This document shows, piece by piece, positions 1 to 6,563 of a DNA stretch of 8,328 bases; the stretch's first letter is position 1, and each line of letters opens with the position of its first letter. The stretch comes from JALYNX01 sp035292685 (GTDB lineage Bacteria; Actinomycetota; Acidimicrobiia; Spongiisociales; ZC4RG35): NCBI GenBank assembly GCA_035292685.1, contig DATDPP010000020.1:1-8328 (forward strand), in the 5' to 3' direction. Both the position numbers and the translations under genes were made by a program. The notes under the pieces are model-generated. The model did no database searches. It was not told the DNA's origin and was given only the letters and a program-made list of their open reading frames with translations.

Positions 1-1
1 G

Positions 2-298
2 ATGATTGTGACTGAGACCGGGCCCGATTCGCTTTGGACGTCCACGGATGGCGTGAGCTGGCAGCGAGTCGACGTTATCGATGACAGCCGACTCGTCGAG
101 CTTCAGAGCACGGATTTCGGCTGGATCCTGACCGGCCAAACCAATACTGAAATTTCAGCCGACGGGGAGAACTGGGAGGCGTTCGACCTTCCTCCTCTCG
201 GTGGTGCCACCTTGCAGTACCTCGGCGGCACCTTCTTCCTTGGACCGGGGCAGGAGTCTGATCACTACGTTCTCTGGGTCGGGAAGCTGGTCGACTGA
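2..298 (+). CDS. C-terminal end of an Asp-box (BNR/sialidase-like) repeat protein, 5' truncated
   Basis: This is the last 98 codons of a gene that begins before the window; it ends at TGA 296-298. The reading frame is open from the first full codon, so the ATG at base 2 is probably an internal Met and not the start. Two Asp-box-like motifs are visible: STDGVSW (residues 14-20 of the visible part) and SADGENW (52-58), 38 residues apart. That spacing fits successive blades of a beta-propeller. Such repeats occur in secreted or surface proteins of many actinobacteria, often with no known substrate. The catalytic residues of a sialidase cannot be assessed because the N-terminal part is missing, so no enzyme activity is claimed. 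The gene converges on the cyclase gene, with 31 bp between the stop codons and no convincing terminator hairpin. Confidence 0.6.
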   Translation: MIVTETGPDSLWTSTDGVSWQRVDVIDDSRLVELQSTDFGWILTGQTNTEISADGENWEAFDLPPLGGATLQYLGGTFFLGPGQESDHYVLWVGKLVD

Positions 299-329
299 CG
301 GGGGGGCCGACCGCCGCGAGAAACTCTCA

Positions 330-983
330 TCAGTCGGCGATGGCGAAGGCCCGGACCGGGAAGCTGCCCAGGCCGCTGACCATGGCCGGCACCGCATAGA
401 ACCGAAACTCGCTGCCCTTTAGTTGATCGAGACCGGTCAGGTGCTCCACAACCGGAATCCGGGCATGAAGGAGCCCGGTGTGCGCCGGTCGGGCTCCTCC
501 CCGGGTGTCGTCGATGTTGACCGAGTCGATCCCCACCAGCGCCGCCCCACCCCTCACCAGGGCGTCGACCAGCCCGGAAGCCACGAAGGGATGATTGCGG
601 TCTCCGTAATGATCCGTGCGCCAATGGCGGTCCCACCCGGTAGCAAAGAGAACGGCATGCCCGGCAACATCCACGTCCTCCAAGACCGCGGCGCCCAACT
701 CGGGCCCCTCCGCCCAGAGACAGATCCCGGGAAGATCCGCCACCTTCTCCAGGGGCAGCCCGGCCAGGTCGAAGCCGTCCTCGAAACGGTGGAACGGGGT
801 GTCGAGGTAGGTGCCGGTGTTGGCGATCATCTCGATTCGGCCGATGCTGAATTCGGTGCCGGGGTCGTAGCGGCCCCGCGAATCCGCTCTGGACAGGTAA
901 TCCGTGATCACCGGCCCCGGCATTCCGGGATAGGTGGTCATCCCGGCCTCGATGGGGTGGGACAAGTCGATGAGCCGGGACAT
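330..983 (-). CDS. Cyclase-family (kynurenine formamidase-like) metal-dependent hydrolase, variant active site
   Basis: The protein has 217 aa, a normal length for the family that includes KynB kynurenine formamidase and isatin hydrolase. These are cytoplasmic amide or lactone hydrolases. The N-terminus IDLSHPIEAGMTTYPGMP (residues 5-22) matches the family's opening strand, and residues 55-65 (NTGTYLDTPFH) align with the metal-site signature HxGTHxDxPxH. Here the two leading histidines are Asn55 and Tyr59, while Asp61 and His65 remain. The rest of the fold looks intact (DSVNID near 154-159, then HTGLLHARIPVVEHL), so this looks like a divergent subfamily and not a decayed gene. The substrate is unknown, and a role in tryptophan breakdown is not supported because no kyn genes are nearby. 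The start at ATG 983 is chosen because the family N-terminus begins there and a -10-like TACGAT lies just upstream. The gene diverges from nifJ. The family call is firm; the function is open. Confidence 0.85.
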   Translation of the reverse strand: MSRLIDLSHPIEAGMTTYPGMPGPVITDYLSRADSRGRYDPGTEFSIGRIEMIANTGTYLDTPFHRFEDGFDLAGLPLEKVADLPGICLWAEGPELGAAVLEDVDVAGHAVLFATGWDRHWRTDHYGDRNHPFVASGLVDALVRGGAALVGIDSVNIDDTRGGARPAHTGLLHARIPVVEHLTGLDQLKGSEFRFYAVPAMVSGLGSFPVRAFAIAD

Positions 984-989
984 CCGATG

Positions 990-995
990 ATCGTA
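990..995 (-). promoter_or_regulatory. Putative -10 element for the cyclase gene (leaderless)
   Basis: TACGAT (TAnnnT class) on the minus strand ends exactly 6 nt before the cyclase ATG at 983. Transcription would therefore start at or next to the A of the start codon. No Shine-Dalgarno sequence lies between, which agrees with a leaderless mRNA. No good -35 is seen. The element sits between an inverted pair, CCGAT (984-988) and ATCGG (995-999), which could be a regulator site. Confidence 0.4.
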
Positions 996-1051
996 TCGGC
1001 GGCCAGGCTCGGAGGCTGGCGAGGTCCCTCCGATCGGGGTCTTTGGCCCCT

Positions 1052-1079
1052 TTGAGCGGGATCCCTGGCTTCATACGTT
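1052..1079 (+). promoter_or_regulatory. Putative promoter of the nifJ operon (leaderless)
   Basis: TTGAGC (1052-1057; four of six matches to TTGACA) is followed after 16 bp by TACGTT (1074-1079, TAnnnT class). The six-base discriminator 1080-1085 then leads straight to the GTG at 1086, so the predicted transcript starts at the G of the initiation codon. No Shine-Dalgarno sequence precedes the start, as expected for a leaderless message. This is inferred from spacing alone. Confidence 0.4.
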
Positions 1080-1085
1080 GAGTAT

Positions 1086-4000
1086 GTGAACCGCGCAGAG
1101 CCCATACAACGAACCGTCGACGGCAACGAGGCGGCGGCCCTTATCGCGCACAAGCTGAGCGAGGTCATCGCCATCTATCCGATCACCCCGGCTTCGCCGA
1201 TGGGCGAACTGGCCGACGTCTGGTCCTTCAACGGGCACCCCAACCTCTGGGGAGTGGTTCCTGAAGTGATCGAGATGCAGTCTGAGGCAGGAGCCGCAGG
1301 GGTCCTCCATGGCTCGCTGCAGACCGGGGCCCTCTCCACCACTTTCACCGCCTCACAGGGCTTGCTTCTGATGATTCCCAACATGTTCAAGATCGCGGGC
1401 GAGCTGACACCGACGGTGATCCACGTGGCAGCCCGTGCCGTGGCCACTCATGCCCTGTCCATCTTCGGAGACCATTCCGACGTGATGGCGGCGCGTCAGA
1501 CGGGCTTCGCCATGCTTTCCTCCAGTTCGGTCCAGGAAGCCCATGACCTGGCCCTGGTCTCTCATCTCGCCACCCTCGAAGCCCGGGTCCCCTTCCTCCA
1601 TTTCTTCGACGGGTTCCGCACCTCGCACGAGATGTCCAAGATCGAGTTGATCGGAGACGACGTCCTGCGAGAACTGGTCGATGAGGAGTTGATCGCCGCC
1701 CACCGTCGACGAGCTCTCAATCCGAACCAGCCGGTGCTGCGCGGCACCGCCCAAAACCCCGACGTCTTCTTCCAGGCTCGGGAGGCGATCAACCCCTTCT
1801 ACTCCTCGGTGCCGGGAATCGTGGACCATTTCATGGAGCGTGTCGCCGGCTTCACCGGGCGCCGAAACCGACTCTTCGAGTACCAAGGGTCACCCGAGGC
1901 GGACCGGGTCATGGTGTTGATGGGATCGGGAGCCGGGGCCGCCCAGGAGGCGGTGGATCAATTGTTGGCTCAAGGCGAGAAGGTGGGTCTGGTGGTGGTC
2001 AAGCTCTACCGGCCTTTCGATGCTGGAGCGTTCGCCGAGGTGATCCCGCCCACGGTGCGACGCATCGCAGCCCTGGATCGGACCAAGGAGCCCGGCTCGG
2101 TTGGTGAGCCCCTCTATCTCGATGTGCTGGCGGCGCTCGCAGAGCAGGACCGGGCGGTCGAGGTCTTCGGCGGCCGATACGGCCTCTCGTCTAAGGAGTT
2201 CACCCCGGCCATGGTGGCAGGGGTGTTTGCCGAGCTCTCCCACGAAACGCCACGCCGCCACTTCACAGTCGGGATCGTCGACGACGTCGGGCGGCTCTCG
2301 ATCGATTACGCCAGGGACTGGCATGAGGAACCGGCCGACGTGACCCGGGCCCTCTTCTACGGCCTTGGCTCCGACGGGACCGTGAGCGCCAACAAGAGCT
2401 CGGCGAAGATCATCGGCGAGTCGACCCCGTTCCAGGTCCAGGGTTACTTCGTCTACGACTCGAAGAAGTCGGGCTCCAAGACCGTCACCCACCTCCGGAT
2501 CTCGCCACGGCCCATCGAGTCGACCTACCTCATCGATCGGGCCGGCTTCGTGGCGGTGCATCAGTGGGACCTGCTCGATGACAGCGATGCCCTGGAACGA
2601 GCCGCCCCCGGTGCCACGCTTCTCATCAACAGCCCGCACCCCCCTGAAGAGACCTGGGCCCGGATCCCGGCCCGGGTGCAGAAGACCATCGTCGACAAAG
2701 GCCTGGAAGTCTGGGCGGTGGACGCCCTATCCATAGCTCGGGAGGCGGGGTTGGGGCTGAGGATCAACACCGTTCTACAGACCTGCTTCTTCGAGCTGAC
2801 CCAGCTTCTCCCCACCGACGACGCGGTCCAAGCGATCAAGGGCCAGATCGCCCAGGCCTATGGAAGATTGGGCGAGGCCGTGGTTCGTCGCAACGAGGAG
2901 GCGGTAGATCGTGCCGTGGGCGGTCTGTACCGGGTGAAGATCGGAGACGTCGCAGAAGTCGGCCACCTCCCCATCGTGCCCGACATCGCGCCCGAGTTCG
3001 TCCAGCGCGTCACCGCCATGCTCATGGCCGGCCACGGCGACCTCCTCCCCGTTTCGGCGTTGCCCGTGGACGGCACGTTTCCCACCGGGACCGCCGCCTG
3101 GGAGAAGCGCTCCATTGCCCACGAGATCCCGATCTGGGATCCATCCCTGTGCATCGACTGCGGTCGGTGCGCCCTGGTCTGCCCTCATGCCGCCATCCTC
3201 CTCAAGGCCTTCGACCCTGGCCTCGAGATTCCCGAGGGATTCGCCTGGAAGGAGTCGATCAACAAGGACTTCGAGGGGATGCGGATCGTGGTCCAGGTGG
3301 CTCCCGACGACTGCACCGGATGCGGGGTTTGCGTCGACGTGTGCCCGGCCCGATCCAAGGAGATCTCCAAGCACAAGGCAATCGACATGGCGCCCAAAGG
3401 GGATCATCTGGAGCGGGAGCGGAGGAACTTCAGCTACTTCCTGGAGATCCCCGAGGTGGACCGCTCTCAGGTCAAGGTGGCCACCGTCAAAGGCTCCCAG
3501 TTCCTCCAGCCCCTGTTCGAGTTCTCCGGAGCTTGCGCCGGTTGCGGCGAGACGCCTTACCTGAAGCTCGTCACCCAACTGTTCGGCGACCGGGTGATCG
3601 TGGCCAACGCCACCGGCTGCTCCTCGATCTACGGGGGCAACCTGCCCACCACCCCCTGGACCACCAACCACGAGGGACGCGGACCGGCCTGGTCCAACAG
3701 CTTGTTCGAAGATAACGCCGAGTTCGGCCTCGGGATGCGAATGGCCATGGAGGCGCAGCGGGAGGACGCGGTACTGCTGGTCACCGCGCTGGCGCCCGAG
3801 CTTGGTGAGTTGGCGACGCGGATCCTTGACACCGGCGAGAACCCGGATCGGTCTGACCTCGATGCCCTGGTCCAGGCCCAGCGGCTTCAGGTCGAGGAGC
3901 TGAAGGACCGGCTGGTGGGCCTCGACGGTCCCTTGCCGAGACGTCTCGAAGGTGTAGCCGACGCTTTGATCGACACCAGCATCTGGATCGTCGGCGGCGA

Positions 4001-4649
4001 CGGGTGGGCCTACGACATCGGCTTCGGCGGGCTCGACCACGTCCTGGCCTCGGGTCGCAACCTCAACGTCCTCGTCCTCGACACCGAGGTCTATTCCAAT
4101 ACCGGAGGACAGGCCTCCAAGGCCACGCCGCGGGGCGCCATCGCCAAATTCGCCTCCGGGGGCACCACGACCGCCAAGAAGGACCTGGGCCAGATCGCCA
4201 TGTCGTACGGGAACGTGTACGTGGGCCAGGTGGCGATGGGGGCCAACCCGACCCAGACGGTGCGGGCATTTGTCGAGGCGGAACAACATCAGGGAGTCTC
4301 GATACTGATCGCCTACAGCCCCTGCATCGCCCACGGGATCGACATGTCGACTCAGATGAGCCATCAGAAGGAGGCCGCCGACTCCGGATACTGGCCCCTC
4401 TATCGTTACGACCCCGGCCGGGAGTCGGAGGGTGAGCCGGGGCTTCGCCTCGATAGTAGAAAACCCACCATGCCCTTCAAGGAGTTCGCACGCAAGGAAG
4501 CCCGCTTCGCCATGTTGGGCCGGGTCAACCCGGAGCACGCCGCCGAGTTGATGGCTCGGGCCCAACAGGACATCGATGACCGGTGGAACCTCTACGAGCA
4601 GATGGTCAACCTCCACCGAACCGCCGAGTACGCCGAGGTCTCAGAATGA
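1086..4649 (+). CDS. nifJ: Pyruvate:ferredoxin (flavodoxin) oxidoreductase, single-chain
   Basis: This cytoplasmic enzyme oxidatively decarboxylates pyruvate with CoA to acetyl-CoA and CO2, passing two electrons to ferredoxin or flavodoxin; it can run in reverse. At 1187 aa it has the normal length of the homodimeric type. Domains in order: pyruvate-binding N-terminal domain with YPITP (31-35); transketolase C-like domain with LDRTKEPGS; gamma domain with GLGSDGTVSANK (426-437); a two-cluster ferredoxin domain with CxxCxxCxxxCP at Cys689/692/695/699 and Cys743/746/749/753; and the TPP domain with GDGWAYDIG (971-979) and NTGGQ (1005-1009). The third cluster's ligands are present as Cys817 and Cys820 (CAGC), Cys845 (ATGCSS) and Cys1080 (SPC). 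All cofactor sites are therefore intact. The GTG start is preferred because the adjacent ATG at 1084 runs into TGA at once and homologous sequence begins a few residues later. The gene overlaps the next one by ATGA. Pyruvate is the most likely substrate, but other 2-oxoacids are not excluded. Confidence 0.97.
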   Translation: MNRAEPIQRTVDGNEAAALIAHKLSEVIAIYPITPASPMGELADVWSFNGHPNLWGVVPEVIEMQSEAGAAGVLHGSLQTGALSTTFTASQGLLLMIPNMFKIAGELTPTVIHVAARAVATHALSIFGDHSDVMAARQTGFAMLSSSSVQEAHDLALVSHLATLEARVPFLHFFDGFRTSHEMSKIELIGDDVLRELVDEELIAAHRRRALNPNQPVLRGTAQNPDVFFQAREAINPFYSSVPGIVDHFMERVAGFTGRRNRLFEYQGSPEADRVMVLMGSGAGAAQEAVDQLLAQGEKVGLVVVKLYRPFDAGAFAEVIPPTVRRIAALDRTKEPGSVGEPLYLDVLAALAEQDRAVEVFGGRYGLSSKEFTPAMVAGVFAELSHETPRRHFTVGIVDDVGRLSIDYARDWHEEPADVTRALFYGLGSDGTVSANKSSAKIIGESTPFQVQGYFVYDSKKSGSKTVTHLRISPRPIESTYLIDRAGFVAVHQWDLLDDSDALERAAPGATLLINSPHPPEETWARIPARVQKTIVDKGLEVWAVDALSIAREAGLGLRINTVLQTCFFELTQLLPTDDAVQAIKGQIAQAYGRLGEAVVRRNEEAVDRAVGGLYRVKIGDVAEVGHLPIVPDIAPEFVQRVTAMLMAGHGDLLPVSALPVDGTFPTGTAAWEKRSIAHEIPIWDPSLCIDCGRCALVCPHAAILLKAFDPGLEIPEGFAWKESINKDFEGMRIVVQVAPDDCTGCGVCVDVCPARSKEISKHKAIDMAPKGDHLERERRNFSYFLEIPEVDRSQVKVATVKGSQFLQPLFEFSGACAGCGETPYLKLVTQLFGDRVIVANATGCSSIYGGNLPTTPWTTNHEGRGPAWSNSLFEDNAEFGLGMRMAMEAQREDAVLLVTALAPELGELATRILDTGENPDRSDLDALVQAQRLQVEELKDRLVGLDGPLPRRLEGVADALIDTSIWIVGGDGWAYDIGFGGLDHVLASGRNLNVLVLDTEVYSNTGGQASKATPRGAIAKFASGGTTTAKKDLGQIAMSYGNVYVGQVAMGANPTQTVRAFVEAEQHQGVSILIAYSPCIAHGIDMSTQMSHQKEAADSGYWPLYRYDPGRESEGEPGLRLDSRKPTMPFKEFARKEARFAMLGRVNPEHAAELMARAQQDIDDRWNLYEQMVNLHRTAEYAEVSE

Positions 4650-5653
4650 CAGTCGATCTTTCCACCAGTTACCTCGGGCTGAGCCTGGCTCATCCCGTCG
4701 TTCCCTCCGCATCTCCCCTGACCGGGGACATCGACCACATCCTCGCTATGGTCGAGGCGGGAGCGTCCGCCATCGTCCTCCCCAGTCTTTTCGAGGAGCA
4801 GATCGAGCATGATGCGATGGCGATACAACACGGTCTCGAGCTCGGGGCCGGTGCCTTTGGTGAGGCGCCCTCGGGGTACTTCCCCTTGCTCGACGGCTAC
4901 AACACCGGGCCTGATCACTACCTGGAGCTGGTGCGACGGGCGAAAGCGGAAACCCGGGTGCCGGTGATCGCCAGTCTCAACGGGACCCTGTCGGGGGGGT
5001 GGACTCTCTACGCCCGGGTCCTCGCTGACGAGGGGGTCGATGCCCTCGAGTTGAACATCTACCGGGTGGCGGCCGGGGTCGAGGAAACGGCGGCGGAAGT
5101 CGAAAACGGCTACCTCCATCTGGTGGAGGTCGTGAGGTCCGGGATCGAAATCCCGCTGGCGGTCAAGATCGGGCCTTACTTCTCGGCGATGGGCTCGATG
5201 GCGCGTCGGCTGGGTGAGGCCGGAGCCGACGGTCTGGTCCTGTTCAACCGCTTCTATCAGCCCGACCTCGACCTGGAGACACTCCAGGTGGTTCCCAATC
5301 TCGAGTTGTCGACCCGCCAGGAGTTGCGTCTGGTGCTGCGATGGATCGCCATTCTCTATGGCCGGATAACCCCGGATCTGGCAGCCACCAGCGGTGTACA
5401 CGAGGCCGAGGACGCGATCAAGGCGATCCTGGCCGGGGCCACCGTGACCATGATGGCCTCGGCCCTGCTGCGCAACGGGCCCCAACAGTTGACCAAGGTC
5501 CGCGACGGCTTGGATGCCTGGCTCGACGAAAAGGGCTATGAGTCGGTGAACCAGGCGAGGGGGAGTCTCAGTCAATTGGCGGTCTCCGACCCCGGCGCTT
5601 TCGAGAGAGCCAACTATATGAAGACCCTCACCTCGTACGTGCCTACTTGGTGA
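4646..5653 (+). CDS. Dihydroorotate dehydrogenase-like FMN-barrel protein coupled to nifJ
   Basis: This 335-aa protein has the TIM-barrel fold of class 1 dihydroorotate dehydrogenases. It shows an N-terminal PVVPSASPLTGDID segment (residues 18-31), LNGTLSGGW (about 112-120), ALELNIY (about 133-139), AVKIGPY with Lys174 as a likely FMN-contacting lysine, and a late phosphate-binding glycine/alanine region. The loop that carries the catalytic Cys in true class 1 PyrD (LNxSCPN) here reads LNIYRVAAG, with no Cys or Ser in the expected place, so pyrimidine synthesis is doubtful. An upstream in-frame ATG at 4583 lies inside nifJ. The start at 4646 is preferred because it forms a 4-bp ATGA overlap with the nifJ stop and has GAGG (4635-4638) seven bases upstream. 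As I recall, similar genes follow nifJ in other bacteria, cyanobacteria included. This hints at a flavoprotein role linked to pyruvate or ferredoxin metabolism, but its reaction is unknown. The fold is firm; the role is unassigned. Confidence 0.88.
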   Translation: MTVDLSTSYLGLSLAHPVVPSASPLTGDIDHILAMVEAGASAIVLPSLFEEQIEHDAMAIQHGLELGAGAFGEAPSGYFPLLDGYNTGPDHYLELVRRAKAETRVPVIASLNGTLSGGWTLYARVLADEGVDALELNIYRVAAGVEETAAEVENGYLHLVEVVRSGIEIPLAVKIGPYFSAMGSMARRLGEAGADGLVLFNRFYQPDLDLETLQVVPNLELSTRQELRLVLRWIAILYGRITPDLAATSGVHEAEDAIKAILAGATVTMMASALLRNGPQQLTKVRDGLDAWLDEKGYESVNQARGSLSQLAVSDPGAFERANYMKTLTSYVPTW

Positions 5654-5665
5654 ACCTCAGGCCTC

Positions 5666-6160
5666 TCAGACGGTGGCCTTCAGCTCCTCCGCGATCCGCG
5701 ATGCCCAAACGCCTATCTCGTCCCAGTCACGGAAGTCGCCATCAGGCGCCCGGAAGGCGGTGACAATTGCCCTCTCTCCGAAGCTCAGAACCTTGCGATC
5801 CAGCTTGCCGGCAAACACGACGTGGCCCCGTGCCCCGGTGGCTTCGATGATCGGAGCGACATCGACCGGTTCCTCCTCCGGCTTTGGTGGGTCCCCGATC
5901 GGACCGCTGGAGAACAGCCAGACGAAGCGCCCCGCAAACTGAGAACGGCATCGGTCCACCATGTCCCGGGCATCTGCCGTCCAATGACCGGCGTAGACGG
6001 CGCTACCCAGGATGACGCCGTCGTAGGGGTCGAGCCCGGTGACGTCACCCGGAGCGGTAGTGGACGCCTCGACACCGTGACTGACCAGCACGTCCGCAAT
6101 GGCTCGCCCGATCTCGGCGGTGGAGCCGTGTTTCGAGCCGACAGAAACAAGGATTCTCAT
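5666..6160 (-). CDS. Flavodoxin-domain protein (HemG/Flavodoxin_5-like)
   Basis: The protein has 164 aa with a flavodoxin fold and no signal peptide or membrane segment. The N-terminal strand MRILVSVGSKHGST ends in the FMN phosphate-binding loop SKHGST (residues 9-14). GVILGSAVYAGHW (about 48-60) and WLFSSGPIGDPP (about 80-91) match the second and third flavin-contacting loops of the HemG-type branch. That branch includes menaquinone-dependent protoporphyrinogen oxidase, but many actinobacterial members have no tested function and no haem genes lie here. It could carry electrons for the convergent NifJ, but this is only a guess from position. ATG 6160 is the sensible start because strand 1 begins at once. 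No Shine-Dalgarno sequence is present. A -10-like TTGAAT on the minus strand (6173-6168) would give a nearly leaderless transcript. The gene lies 70 bp downstream of the anti-sigma gene, with a hairpin between them, so it may be a separate transcription unit. Confidence 0.82.
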   Translation of the reverse strand: MRILVSVGSKHGSTAEIGRAIADVLVSHGVEASTTAPGDVTGLDPYDGVILGSAVYAGHWTADARDMVDRCRSQFAGRFVWLFSSGPIGDPPKPEEEPVDVAPIIEATGARGHVVFAGKLDRKVLSFGERAIVTAFRAPDGDFRDWDEIGVWASRIAEELKATV

Positions 6161-6194
6161 GTTTGCGATTCAAATGGCTCCACCGGAGGCGGGC

Positions 6195-6212
6195 CAGGGT
6201 CAAAAGACCCTG
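6195..6212 (-). terminator. Perfect 7-bp hairpin after the anti-sigma gene (possible terminator, no T-tract)
   Basis: CAGGGTC (6195-6201), the tetraloop AAAA, and GACCCTG (6206-6212) form a perfect stem-loop. On the minus strand it lies 18 nt after the anti-sigma stop codon and 34 nt before the flavodoxin start, where a terminator or processing site would sit. No T-run follows, so intrinsic termination would be weak. A symmetric protein-binding site is the alternative. Confidence 0.35.
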
Positions 6213-6230
6213 CGCTTCGAGGCTGGAGAC

Positions 6231-6563
6231 TCAGGCCTGGGGGCGGGGGCGTAACCGCCAGATGACGATGGCGGCAGCCATCGACAGCAGGGCCGCGGCC
6301 AGGGCGATCGGCTTCTTCCAGGACCGTGCCACCGCCAAATCGCCCTCGAGCGATGACATCACCCTCCATTCGAGATCCAGCGGGGCGCCGAAGGTCTCTG
6401 CCGACATCACCCCTAACTCGCGGGCGGTTCGGCTCATGGCGGCATGACGGGCCTGACAACGCAGACAGGCGTCGGTGTGGGCCCGGAACGGCCAAATCAC
6501 ATCGCTCTCGTCGACGGCGCTATTGGCGACGAAGGGAGCCGCCAGCTCACAGATGAGTGTCAT
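6231..6563 (-). CDS. Short membrane-anchored zinc-finger anti-sigma factor
   Basis: This 110-aa protein is presumed to hold its partner ECF sigma factor inactive at the membrane. Residues 29-36 (HTDACLRC) fit the H-x3-C-x2-C zinc-associated anti-sigma (ZAS/zf-HC2) motif, with His29, Cys33 and Cys36. A single hydrophobic helix spans about residues 85-102 (PIALAAALLSMAAAIVIW) and is followed by only eight residues rich in Arg and Pro. Unlike most ZAS proteins, it has no extracytoplasmic sensor domain. Its ATG overlaps the sigma-factor stop as ATGA (6560-6563), so the two genes are translationally coupled and should be made in balance. The signal that releases sigma cannot be inferred from the sequence. 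The Cys/His site could respond to thiol oxidation, as in RsrA-type proteins, but RsrA is soluble. The overall call rests on motif, topology and gene pairing. Confidence 0.8.
   Translation of the reverse strand: MTLICELAAPFVANSAVDESDVIWPFRAHTDACLRCQARHAAMSRTARELGVMSAETFGAPLDLEWRVMSSLEGDLAVARSWKKPIALAAALLSMAAAIVIWRLRPRPQA

Noticed and set aside
265..1074. A 269-codon minus-strand open frame overlapping the cyclase gene in another frame
   Set aside because: It is rich in Arg, Pro and Gly, as expected of an out-of-frame shadow. The cyclase frame carries the family motifs.
2775..4616. A 613-codon open frame on the minus strand, antisense to nifJ
   Set aside because: The translation is compositionally odd (rich in Gly, Val, His, Asp, with no domain), and every NifJ motif lies on the other strand. 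Long antisense frames are common in GC-rich coding DNA.
4583..4645. An earlier in-frame ATG for the DHOD-like gene, inside nifJ
   Set aside because: It would add 21 residues with no family similarity. ATG 4646 gives the ATGA overlap and has GAGG at the right distance.
4592..5575. A 327-codon minus-strand open frame opposite the DHOD-like gene
   Set aside because: It has no recognisable motif and mirrors the codon bias of the real plus-strand gene. The plus-strand frame has clear family sequence and a coupled start.
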